64,000 nucleotides of DNA, taken from assembly GCF_020520425.1 (NCBI RefSeq), contig NC_079490.1, positions 7,936,001 through 8,000,000 on the forward strand. Direction: 5' to 3'. The stretch is from Spinacia oleracea. Taxonomy: Eukaryota > Streptophyta > Magnoliopsida > Caryophyllales > Amaranthaceae. The position numbers and the translations under genes are program-made. The notes beneath the pieces are model-generated. The model searched no databases and was not told where the DNA came from. It saw only the letters and a list, made by a program, of their open reading frames with translations. Below, in pieces: positions 34,629-58,660 of this stretch. Positions within the stretch are counted from its first letter, which is position 1; each line of letters starts with the position of its first letter.

Positions 34629-35119
34629 GGTGATGACAACAAAAGCAAACTTTCACTAAATGCAACAATAATCAATTAGCGTAACTATAAAGCAATAAAT
34701 TAAATAAAGTATTTTTATAAAAATTAATCTAAGCTTCCGAAATGAAATTAAGGAAAATTGAAATTAATTTTAATAAACGAAAATAAAATTAAAAACGAGA
34801 AATAAAATTTTATAAACTTACATCGAGAAGAGAGTAGTGAGACAGATTCAAGTGATCAATTTAAGTTAAGTTTGCATTCATTTCCCCCTGTTGGCATTAA
34901 CAAAAAGTAGAAATACACAATACTAATATATACCGATTAGAGCGCCCTCCGATCAACGGTTGGCAAACTAAGTTAGCCTCAAAGTTAAGTTCCAACGTAC
35001 TAGATTTGAATAGAAAACATAATAAATAACTAGTCATGATTTTAGAGATACGTTCATTGATGAGTTCCACTAAAAAATAAAGGAAATAAAATAAAAGGAT
35101 GTAACTGTATCCCATGAGA

Positions 35120-35210
35120 GGAGTACAAACCAAAAAAAAAAAAAAAAAAAAAAAAAGTTCCTTAAAAAATTAAAGCGTAATGTAGCACACACACACACAC
35201 AAAAATTTGG
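35120..35210. repeat. Poly(A) and (AC)n runs
   Basis: An A run of about 25 at 35132 and (AC)7 near 35189, in the non-coding part between ORF3 and the 3' LTR. Confidence 0.9.
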
Positions 35211-35259
35211 GATCTGGGAAAATGGGATGGAACAAGGTTAGATTTTGGCAAAGAGATCC

Positions 35260-37477
35260 TCAAGTATGGGAAGGACTTGAATCCATTGGTTGAACTCCAG
35301 ATAACAAAGCTGTAACCTGATTCTGGAGTTGTAGTATCGTAGCATTTGTGGACTCTTGAAGCAGTATCATTCTATCCATATCCTTTCTCAACTTGATAAC
35401 CTGTTCCTTGAGTTCCTCCTTATTGGGATCATGAGATCCTAAGGAACTTGAAGAACCAAAAGCAGCAAACCCACCAAAGCCAGTAAAGGAAGAAGGAACA
35501 GTATGAGTGGGAGGAACAGGGATGTACCTTGGTTGAGGAACAGAGCTATCCACCTTTGGTGTAGGAACAGGGGTGGATATTTTTTCAATCATAGCAAGTT
35601 CCTTGTCCTCCTTTTCAAATTCAACAGTGTCCCCCAATACCTCTACGTTCTCATCATCATCCTCATTGTCACAAGATATGTCAACGAACACCGGAGGAAC
35701 AATGACCTTAGGAACTCTAGTGGCTACCCTTATGCTCCTACGTTTACCACGAGGAACATCCTTTGGCACCTTAGGAACCACCTTAGGAGCCTTTTCCACC
35801 TTCTTAGGAACTACCTTAGGAACACCTTCTTTTTCCCCCTTACTTTTAGTTTCCTTCACTGTAGCCACGGCCCAACATAATCTCCCATTAGCTACTGCTA
35901 GATTCATGCTTCTTAATAAATCACTTTGCACAATTTGTTGACTAGTGACCGTCAACTCTCCATAGTCACGCAAATCCACAGAGAAACTCCGAAACACCAT
36001 AGTCAACAACGAAGCATAACCAACTTTATAATCTGAAGGAACACAGTGGGATAAGTGTTTAATCATTAAAGCAGGAAAGTTGATTGGGATTTTGTGCTAA
36101 AGGCAGTACATCAATGAAGCATCATAGAGGTTGGCCAAGGTACGCTTTTGAGTGCGAGGAACAATACCTATACGAACAAGGTTAAAAAGGAGTTTTTGTA
36201 GAGGGGTGGGAAACAAGCTTTGGTTAGTTAAAGAGCACACTTTAAGATCTCCTCCTATTGCTTCCACAAGTTGTTCATTAGTCATCACACCAATCTTAAT
36301 TTGAGCAGTTGCTCCTTTCACATACAAATCAAATCCCTCATTACGAATATTCAATAACTTTGCAATATATTCAGCATTAAATTCAAAAGACGTTCCATTC
36401 ACAAAACTAGAACAAACACCATCCACACATTTAAATTCGCGCGAAATTCATTCATAGCATCCGGAAATATTAAGGTTTTCGAATAATCACAAAATAAGCT
36501 CACCCATCCCTGATGTTTAAGAATTTCCATGAATTCCTCCAGATTAGTTTCGCACCAAGTCTGATTTACAGCAAAAGCCTTAACCAAATTCGCCTCATCC
36601 GCCGAAAGGACCCGGTTTGGGGTTATTTCCCCCTTAGAACAGTCCACGGGTTTTTTGATTTCACAGCCACCCCACCACCCGACCGCCGCTGCCTCTTCGC
36701 GGGTCGGTGGTGGGTCTCTTCTGTCGACAAAGCTGAGGGGGAGGGTGGGCTGGGCGGAGGGATAAGGGTGGCGGGTCCGGGTTGCACAGACGTGAGTGGG
36801 TGTGGTTGAGGGTCAGAATTCGACGCGAGAGGTGGTGGTGGTGGGTTCGCGATCGGGTCGAGTGGGGTAGGGGGAATCGCGACTGGGAGGGCGGACGGAG
36901 GAGGGAGGTCGAGTGCGAGCAGGGGCTGGGTGAGATCTGGGCCGTCGACGGTGTTGTCGGACGGTGGGGGGTGCTGGGAGCCGCCGTCGGTGGTGGGTGT
37001 GGTTTGGTGGAGAAGAATTTCGTTGGTGGTGGGTTTTAAACTTTCGTGGCTGAGTTTCGTGGTGGGGGCGAGTGAATGGGGCTCGGTGTCGTCGGTCGGT
37101 CGGTCGGCCGGTCTGGGTTCGGTCGCCGACCTGCTGCTGCCGGCGGTTGCTTGTAGCCGGCCGCCGCCCATGGTGGTTAGGTTTTCAGATTTTGAAATTT
37201 GAAAATCTAGGGTTTTTGGTGATGGAATTTGGGGATTTTTGATTTGTTGGATTTGTTGTGGAATGGGTGAGATATCCATAGGAGTAGGGGATAGAGATTT
37301 TCTTTTTCGTTTCAGATTTGTGTTTAAGCTTGTTCTCACCATTGTTGGAGATGGTGGAGAAGATGAAGGAAGATGGAGAGGAGGAGTATAGATTATCAAG
37401 GCTTGTTCCTTTGGTGTTTTCTGTATTTGAGGTGGGCTAGGGTATGATAGATCCATAGGAGTGGGTGTGAGTTCCAT
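35260..37477 (-). pseudogene. Sirevirus ORF3 (env-like region), broken
   Basis: Four minus-strand pieces are collinear. 36623-37477 is Pro/Ser/Thr-rich. 36399-36647 and 36097-36426 carry a helical domain (NGTSFEFNAEYIAKLLNI, FPTPLQKLLFNLVRIGIVPR) resembling the 'putative plant transposon protein' domain. 35260-36066 is Lys/Pro-rich and ends in a heptad-repeat coiled coil (EELKEQVIKLRKDMDRMI). Two frameshifts separate the first three pieces. A single in-frame TAG (36097-36099) separates the last two. Position after pol and the C-terminal coiled coil agree with the env-like gene of Sireviruses. I see no convincing signal peptide or membrane segment, so an envelope role is not supported by this copy. 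Confidence 0.75.
36725..36780 (+). other. G-quadruplex-like tract opposite ORF3
   Basis: The plus strand has GGGGGAGGG, TGGG, CTGGG, GGAGGG, AAGGG, GGCGGG in under 50 bases, satisfying G3+N1-7 four or more times. It is antisense to the Pro-rich part of ORF3 (CCN codons). More G-tracts follow to about 36990. Confidence 0.7.
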
Positions 37478-37826
37478 TAGCTTTAAAATTTGGAAAAGAT
37501 AAAATTTAGTGGAATAATAAAAAATTTAAGGATATATTTATAAGAGGAAAAATAAAATTAATTTGTGGAAAAATAAAATAAAATGAGTAAATAAAAATTT
37601 GTAACAGGAAAAAAATAACCATGATCCTCCTAGATTAGTGGAACTGTGTGAATTACGTATCTCATATTACTGACTAATTAAATACACATTTTTAATTCGA
37701 AATTTTTAGTTGTTCCTTAACGATGGTAAACTTCAGTTATGCTTTACGCACATGTATTTATAATGGTATACAGTAGTAATGCATAAATCTAAAAGAGTCA
37801 TACCTCATGAGGATCTGTCAGCTTAC

Positions 37827-40800
37827 TTATCTTATTTTGATCATCCCGAGTTCCATTCTCATTTTCTCATGCTTCTTTCTGCTTAAAGGTTTAGTCATAA
37901 TATCTCCAATTTGATTCTCAGTTTGACAAAAGTCCAACTTGATTAAACCTTTTTCAACATTATCCTTAAGAAAGTGATGCCTAATATGAATATGCTTAAC
38001 CCGGGAATGATGTACCAGATCCTTAGAAATGCAGATTGCACTAGTGTTATCACAATAAATAGGAACACAATCATATATGATCCCAAAATCCCTTAACTGT
38101 TGCTTTATCCACAGTATTTGAGAGCAACATGCAGCAGCTGCTACATATTCAGCTTCTGCTGTGGATAAGGCAACGGTATTCTGTTTCTTGGAACCCCAAG
38201 AAACCATGCAAGATCCTAGGAATTGAACCATACCTGATGTGCTCTTTCGATTTACTAAATCACCTGCATAGTCTGCATCCGCATATCCTTTTAAATCGAA
38301 AGTTCCACTTCTTGGATAAAACAGGCATAGATCGTCTGTTCCTTTGAGGTATCTGAATATCCTCTTCACTGCAGTCATGTGGGACTCCTTTGGGTTTGAT
38401 TGAAATCTTGCACACAACCCAACACTGAATGATATGTCTGGTCTGCTTGCAGTTAGGTATAGCAGAGATCCAATCATTCCCCTGTACGTCGTTTGATTCA
38501 CACTTTTTCCCGTGGGATCCTCATCTAGTCTTGTGGCTGTTCCCATGGGAGTGTGATTTGTTTTCACTGAATCTAGCTCGTACGTTTTGAGGAGTTCCTT
38601 CACATACTTTTGTTGGTGGATCATAATTCCTTCCTTAGTTTGTTTGATTTGCAAACCAAGAAAGAAATTGAGTTCCCCCATCATACTCATTTCAAACTCA
38701 CTGCACATTAAATTAGCAAAATCCTTGCACAAATTTTCGTTAGTAGCACCAAATAATATATCATCGACATAAATTTGTACAACTAATAAGTCAGATCCTT
38801 TTGATTTTAAAAATAGAGTTTTATCAATTCTTCCTCGTTTAAAATCATTTTGTAAAAAAACTTTGATAATCTCTCGTACCACGATCTAGGAGCTTACTTT
38901 AACCCATAAAGAGCTTTGTCAAGCTTATAGATGTGGTTCGGAAATTTGGGATTCTCAAAACCAGGGGGTTGTTCCACATAGACGTCTTCCTCAAGAAAAC
39001 CATTTAAGAAAGCACATTTGACGTCCATCTGATACAACTTGAATCCCATAAAGGCTGCAAAAGCAATTAGAATACGAATAGCTTCTAATCTAGCAACAGG
39101 AGCAAAGGTTTCTTCGAAATCAATACCTTCTTGTTGATTGTAGCCCTTGACTACTAACCTTGCCTTGTTCCTGATGATTGTAGTATGTTCATCGAGCTTG
39201 TTCCTGAACACCCACTTTAATCCTATGACTTTCTGATTCTGGTTTGGGTTCCAGATGCCATACCTTGTTCCTTTGGAACTCATTTAACTCATCTTGCATG
39301 GCAGTGATCCAATCAGCATCTTCCAAAGCTTCGGTGTGGTTCCTTGGCTCGATTGTGAAGAGGAACGCATGAAAAGCACAGAAGTTCCTTAGTTGAGACC
39401 TTGTTTGAGTTCCTTTCCTAATATCACTGATAATCAGATCCATTGGGTGAGAACTTTGATGTTTCCAGGGCTTAGGTTGAAACTGTGCCACTGGAACATC
39501 TAAGGTCTCCTCAGTTCCTTCTGTTTCCTGAGATCCTTGTTCCTCTGCATCAGAGGTCTCTTGATCTTCTTCCGGTTCCTCAGAATCATCATCTTCTGGT
39601 TCCTCAGGATTTGCATTTTCTGGTTCCTCATGATCAACATTTTCTGGTTCCTCAGGATCAGGGGCTCTTCTTCCAGGAACTCCTTGGTTAGTAGCAGTTT
39701 CTTCTGTTTGTGGATCTGCTATTCCATTTTGCTGTCTTCCAGGAGAGATTTCCTCATCATAATCTGTAAAACGAGTTAATCCAATTTCGAAATCTTCCTG
39801 TTCCTGAATTTCATGAACATTGTTAGCTTCATCAAATATTATATGTACACTCTCTTCAATACACATCGACCTTTTATTATAAACTCTGTATGCTTTACTG
39901 TTTAAGGCGTATCCTAGGAACACGACCTCATCACTTCTTTCATCGAATTTCCCTAAGTTCCTTTTGCCATTGTTGTGAACAAAGCATTTACACCCAAAGG
40001 CTCTAAAGTAAGAGATATTAGGTTTGTTTCCTTTTAATAACTCATAGGGAGTCTTGTTTAAAATGGCCCTGATCATTACTCTATTAACAATATAGCAAGT
40101 TGTGTTTACTGCTTCAGCCCAGAAGTTCCTTGGTAAGGAACTGGCAATTAACATGGTTCTAGCCATGTCTTCCAAGGTTCTATTTTTTCTTTCAACGACT
40201 CCGTTTTGTTGTGGAGTCCTAGGTGCAGAAAAGTTGTGATCCATACCTTGTTCCTTGCAGTATTCATCAAACTTGTGATTCTCAAATTCAGTTCCATGAT
40301 CTGACCTTATATGTATTAGCTGACGTCCTGTGGATCTTTGTATTCTCTTAGCAAAAGCAACAAATTCATTAAACGTTTCATCTTTACTTGCTAAGAAAAT
40401 AACCCAGGTAAATCGAGAAAAATCATCAACAATAACCAAGACATAACGTTTTCCACTTCTACTTTGAATTCTCATAGGTCCACACAAATCCATATGGATG
40501 AGTTCCAATGGTTTAGTTGTGCTGACCATTTTCTTAGGCTTGAAAGAGCTCCTGACATGCTTTCCTTTGGCACATGCTTCACAAACTTTGTCTTTAAGGA
40601 ACTTGATGGAAGGTAGACCTCTCACTAGTTCCTTTGATCTCAGTTTGTCAAGCAATGAAAAGCTAGCATGTCCGAATCTCTTGTGCCATAGAAGTGGATC
40701 CTCCTCAATAACACTAAGACAAGTTAAGTTGTTCCTTGGAACTTTGTTGAGATCCACAGTATATGTGTTCCCTTTGCGAGTTCCTTCCAAAATAACTTCC

Positions 40801-41120
40801 TTACTGTTATTGTTAATAATTCGACAACTTTCTGAAGTAAAGCTTACCGAGTTTCCTTTGTCACAGAATTGTGAAATACTAATCAGACTGTGCATTAAAC
40901 CTTCTACCAGGAACACATTATCAATTGAATGAGAACTTGACCTTCCTACTTTTCCAATGGCGATGATTTCACCTTTCTTGTTGTCTCCAAAGGTCACAGT
41001 TCCTCCGTTGTAGGCCTCTAGTGAGAGAAATTTGGTTTTATCTCCTGTCATGTGCTTGGAACACCCACTATCTAGATACCACGAGTTGTTCCCCCTCACT
41101 AGGACCTGCAATATTATCAA
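37827..41120 (-). pseudogene. Sirevirus pol, frameshifted
   Basis: The order is protease (WYLDSGCSKHMTGD), GAG-pre-integrase (LWHKRFGHAS), integrase D-D-E (HMDLCGP, RSDHGTEF, PQQNGVVERKNRTLE), reverse transcriptase ([31 protein letters not shown]) and RNase H (YADADYAGD, CDNTSAI, HIRHHFL). The frame shifts near 39250 at the start of RT. It meets a TAA at 38894-38896 after DKALYGLK and returns to the first frame within a T run just downstream. Catalytic residues of each domain are otherwise present. Gag and pol are also in different frames at 41117-41120. As it stands it cannot make a full polyprotein. Confidence 0.93.
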
Positions 41121-42955
41121 TTGTTAGATACAGGAACTCGGGTTTCCTCGAGTTCCTTTTCTACTAAAGGATCATCTTTCTTAATCCATATCTTCTTGAC
41201 AATGTTCTGGTTTTTATTAAACAGTTCCTTCTTTTTGGAACACTCAGTCACAACATGATCACCGGTACCACAAAAGGAACAAACTTTGACACTAGGCAGT
41301 TCCACATAATTTTTCTTTTTACCATTGTTCCTTTTATAGTAAAAACCTAGGCCTTCAGTTCTCTTAGATTGAGCCTTCTCAATCCACTTAGGAGTGATTC
41401 TAGGAGCTTGTTTATGTGTATTAGCTAAGGCTAGTTCCTTGATTAATTTCTCCTTTTGTTCCTTTACTGTGATCAACTCACTGTTTAAGTTTTCCAAATC
41501 AACGTTAAAGACCCCCATGCTAATCTCAGTGGACTTGCTAGGATCTAGGCTTAAATTAAACAGTTTATATTGACTGAGTTCCACTTTGAGAAGAATGTTT
41601 TCATTTTTGACTCTCTCAAAGGAGTTTTGAAGAGCAGTGTTTCTATCAAGCAAGTCAAAGAACCTACCCTGTACATCAGATCTAACATTATTAAGGTAGG
41701 TCATGTGTCCATTGGTGAGTTCCAAGGCTTTGTCACTTTGAGCCTTTATTACACTAAGCTTTTTAAAGTTATCTGGAGTTTCTATCAATAATTCCACTAA
41801 CTTATTTTTAGACAGAGATTGAAGAGTTGAGGAACTTACTTCTCTTGATGGATCTTGGGTTGTTCCATCAATCTTTGCCATAAGACAAAGGTTTGCTGTT
41901 TCTTCATTTGGTTGATCCTCATCTTCTTTCGAGTCAGTAGCATCTCCCCAAGCTGCGATCATAGCCTTCTTGAAGTTGGGTTTGGCAAAGGTTGATTTGT
42001 TGAATCTTTCCTTGGACAGATCATTTCCCTTGCCTTTCCCTTTTTCATTTTCCCACTGAGGGCAGTCTTTGATTAGATGGTCTGATTCTCCGCACTTGAA
42101 ACATCCTTGGTCAGGCTTGGAACCGCTTGGTTTTCTCATTGAGTTCCTTCCTCTTAGATTTCCAGGTTTAGAGTTCCTGTAAAATCTTTTCATTCTTTTG
42201 ACCAACATGGCAGCTTCTTCTTCATCAGGATCTGAGTCCTCCTGTTCCTCAGCCTTAAGAGCAAGGCCTCGATTCTTGGGATTCTCAGGAACAGCTGCTC
42301 CTAGATGTAATTCGTGCGTCATCAAGGATCCCGCCAATTGTTCAATGTTGAATTTGGTGAAATCCTTTGTTTCGAACAATGCCGTGACCTTGGTTCTCCA
42401 TCTATCATCCTGTGGCATGCTCCTTAGGATCTTCCTAACCTGTTCATAAGAGGGAATATTTCTTCCAAGAGAAACTAGTTCATTAGTGATATTAGTGAAA
42501 CGGGTAAACATTTCCTGTATTGTTTCTCTTGGTTGCATTTCAAAACGTTCATACTTAGACATTAATAAATCAATTTTTGAACGTTTGACCTAATTAGTTC
42601 CTTCATGAGTTATTTGAAGGAGATCCCAGATTTGCTTTACGCTCTTGCACCCCATAACTCTGTTATGTTCATGAGGTCCAAGGCCGCAATGCAAGATTTT
42701 CACAGCCATTGCGTTGATTTCAAATTTCTCAAAATCTTCCTTAGTAAATTCAGACATGGGTTTAGGAACTACCTCATTTTGAGCATTGGTCATTGTTACC
42801 TCGAAATCACCGACTTCTATGACTCGCCAGACTTGATAGTTCTCTACCTTGATGTAGATCTCCATCCTGTTCTTCCAGTAGGTGTAGAATTTTCCATTGA
42901 ACATTGGAGGTCTTTGAGTGGAATAACCTTCCTCGAGTTTCTCGTAAGCGTTCAT
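41117..42955 (-). pseudogene. Sirevirus gag with premature TAG
   Basis: The likely start is the ATG at 42955, after the primer site. The N-terminal part has FNGKFYTYWKNRMEIYI, the usual copia gag motif. A TAG at 42590-42592 interrupts the frame. Reading resumes in the same frame to 41117 with two CCHC zinc knuckles, CFKCGESDHLIKDC and CSFCGTGDHVVTEC. The stop lies where related gags have Gln, so C-to-T mutation of CAG is the simplest cause. Confidence 0.9.
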
Positions 42956-43007
42956 ACTTTCCAAGAACTTTTTCTCAACAGGGTTTCCTGTATTTTTGTG
43001 TGATCCT

Positions 43008-43019
43008 GCTCTGATACCA
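43008..43019 (-). other. Primer binding site of Sirevirus
   Basis: TGGTATCAGAGC on the minus strand, two bases after the end of the 5' LTR, complementary to initiator tRNA-Met. Confidence 0.95.
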
Positions 43020-43021
43020 AC

Positions 43022-44299
43022 TGATAGTTCAGTAGGAACACTTGACAAGAGGGGGGGTGAATTGTTTCTTGGGAACTTGGGTAAGTTTTTGCGGAATTTA
43101 AACAATAAAGAGACTGAGAACAATGAGCGAAGAAAGATATAAAACGGAGGAACCTTCTTGACCCTAATCAAGAAGAACCTCAATACTCTTTTGTATTAAT
43201 GCAATAACTCTATTACAAATACACTCTTTAACTCGAGTTCCTCTCGAACACGAGTTCCCCACAGCAATCCCCTTTGATTACTGTGCTCCTCTTTCTCTCT
43301 CTGACTTAACTCTAAGTCGCTCTTTTTCTCTTTGACTTAACTCTAAGTCGCTCTGTTTCTCTTTGACTTAACTCTAAGTCAATTAAGGATCACTTCAACC
43401 CTTAAACCCAAAATACAATTTGATATAAAACTCTAGTACGTAATAAAGCTCAAAGTAATAAGGAACTCAAGGGACACTCTTTTGAAAACTGATTCTCTTT
43501 TAAAACGTTTAAGCTCTTAAGATATATTTTGCAAAGATAAGTTGTGTGTTTTGAAAAGCTAAAACTCTTCTCCTTTTATAGGAGAGTTTTACTTAGGGTT
43601 GGGTACCCATGTTCTCCTCAACTACCCACTAACAGTTACTGCTCAGTAACATGGGCATAGTTGGAGAGAAACAAGGGAGACCAAATCAAAACACTAAATG
43701 CACGTTTAAACAGAAATACGTGGGGAGAGTTTCAAGGAACATGGAAAACCTTTTACTTGAGAAACAAGGAGAATAAATCAGAATCCTATGTTTACATTTA
43801 TTAATTAAATACATTTTATTTATTAAAAAGATTTTCCAAGTTAAAACTCTTTTATAATTACAGTTAACATATTTCATTTAAAACGTACCAAAATACTATG
43901 TCCCTTTCATACCATATTACTTATAAACTTTATTAAATACTTACATAAATCCTAAAACATAAACTCATATGTTGTAGTCTTCATGTTGCACCTTTAGAAG
44001 CTTCACTCAAAGACATCCCAATTTGTTCCTTCTCTGGAACGTCGAGGATCCACATAATATATGAGGATCTCGCCTTAGGAACTCGCCTAAGGATTTCGCC
44101 TTGCTTAATGATTATTTCTTCAATGTAGTGTCTGACATGGATCAATTACTTGCTTATATTCCACGTTGCTTAGTTTATCCAACTCAGGATCTCTTTCACT
44201 TAGCATTATCCCTCTAAGGATCTCGGAACCTATTATGCAACATAACTTAACCAATTGTCAGGAGTTTGCTTTGTCATCATCAAAACTTTAGGGTCAACA
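43022..44299 (-). repeat. 5' LTR of Sirevirus (right end)
   Basis: 1278 bp, nearly identical to 33330-34613. It starts TGTTGACCC at 44299 on the minus strand. Confidence 0.95.
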
Positions 44300-44304
44300 C
44301 ATAC

Positions 44305-45454
44305 GTTAGCCGGTAATGAATAGAGTTAATAGGAAAATCAACTTCCACTCCTATGCTACTTCACCTCATATTCTTTTCCTTGGCAAAGTTTCATTGTTGT
44401 ACTATGTCCCTTGGAGACATATTGGGTGGAAATGAAAATTTAAGAAGAAATACACAAGTTTGAAAAAGAAATTATGTTATCATAGAGATTATAATGTTAC
44501 TTCTCAAATTATACTCTGTTTATTCTCATTGCTACCATTTACTACCGGCTCAAACAGACCACCCAAATTCGATATCATCAAATCCACAACCTTCCAATTC
44601 CATTGATCTCAGAGCAAGGGATGATTCATTTTTTGCAAATATACACACCTTGCAAATACAAAAAGTTCAAAAGTTGCCTAATCACAGCTGATTAAAATAA
44701 TATAAAAAAAACAAAACAAAAGTTCCTGGTCAAGGTGGAAACAAATCACTAAAAGCTTTTCATAACAAAAATTAAAATTACAAATCACTAAAGCTAAGGA
44801 AACTGCAAAACAAAACAAAAAAAGAAGATGATTATACACATGAAATCACTCAAGAAAGCAGCCCAACTTGCTCACACAATGAATACAAAAAATTCACAGC
44901 TGAAAAACATATGAAAGCCCCTCAGACAGTAGTAAGTATGGTAAACATGTCCCAGCAAAGCCATTTGACCTCCTTCAAATTGTATTCCCAAATGTACAAC
45001 TTAGATGCCGGTGTCTCGAGATAATGCTGGTGTCTGAGTATGATAATTGATAAATAACTGAAAAACTCGAGACTGACTGTTTTACCCCTCGGCAGAATCA
45101 ATATTTACAGTGTCAGGACTCGGACAATGAGTGAAGAGTTCCGACTCATTCTGGCCAAAGAGGAAACCACCGTCAACCAACCAACCTACACGGCTTTCAT
45201 AAGATATGAAACAAAGAAAAAAGGACAAACACGATCCCTTCATCCTGGTTTTTTCCATTCCATTGAGTTTTTTTTGCTGATAAAGTTACAAATACTCTAA
45301 TCCAGAGTAATTGAGGCGATTAATCAGACTGTATGCTCACCTTTATCCTTTTCCTATCTCCAAAAGCACTCAATAACAATGCCACTTCGATCAAAGTGCT
45401 TCAATCGAGAGCCAATTCTGTATGTATGGCCATGTCAAAACAACAAGTGTGACA
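44305..45454. other. Intergenic DNA and PI4K-beta 3'UTR
   Basis: No coding signal. The last several hundred bases before 45455 are the likely 3'UTR of the PI4K-beta gene. AATAAT/AATAAA-like words on the minus strand near 44700 could serve as poly(A) signals. Confidence 0.45.
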
Positions 45455-58179
<12,725 letters not shown>

Positions 58180-58660
58180 TTCCTCAATTTATTCAAACTT
58201 TCACTACTAGCATCATCACAAAACCCTAACCCTAAATTTCATCATTCTTCGCACTAATTTAACAAAACCCTGGCAGACATTGACGACTGCCAGGGGAGGT
58301 AAATTATGATCTTTTTTCCCTAAAAATTATCAGATAATAATTGAATAATTAAAATTCCAGTTGAACTGTACGATGCAGTTGCAGAAATTCAAATTAAATA
58401 AAAATTGAAGATTAAGATGATGAATTGATGATGAAGATTTTGGATCGGAGCTTACAGATGTTAGAGAGAGAAACTTTAGGTGGAAGGAGAAAGAGGAGAG
58501 AGAAGATCGCCGGAAATTGGTGCCGAACACGTCAGCAGGAGCGGATTTCCCGGCTGGAGGACGGTCGCCGGAGTCGTTTGGTGCTGCTGTTGTGTCGTCG
58601 TTGCTTAGAGAGAGGAGAGAGAAAGAGAGGGGAATTTTTTTCGATAAACTTTTGTTTCCT
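58180..58660 (-). promoter_or_regulatory. PI4K-beta 5' leader with probable 5'UTR intron
   Basis: A donor ATCT|GTAAGC on the minus strand near 58454 and acceptor-like TTTTTAG at about 58320 would make a short 5'UTR intron. A purine/pyrimidine-rich tract at 58590-58640 (GAGAGAGGAGAGAGAAAG on plus) lies near the expected transcript start. The first in-frame ATG is at 58179. Confidence 0.4.

Larger units (their letters stand above)
33330..44299 (-). mobile_element. Sirevirus-type Ty1/copia retrotransposon
   Basis: This is a 10,970-bp element on the minus strand. The LTRs are 43022-44299 (5', 1278 bp) and 33330-34613 (3', 1284 bp), with TGTTGACCC...ACTATCA ends. The 5-bp target duplication CATAC lies at 33325-33329 and 44300-44304. 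The primer site TGGTATCAGAGC (43008-43019) and a purine tract AAAAAGGGGGAA by the 3' LTR are in place. The order is gag, protease, integrase, RT, RNase H, then a third ORF region of 2.2 kb before the 3' LTR. Length, LTR size and the extra ORF match the Sirevirus (SIRE1/Maximus) clade. At least three frameshifts and three premature stops make this copy defective. The LTRs are about 98% alike by eye, so insertion was recent. Confidence 0.95.

Noticed and set aside
36513-37202. Plus-strand ORFs over the Sirevirus ORF3
   Set aside because: They are antisense shadows of the Pro-rich minus-strand frame.
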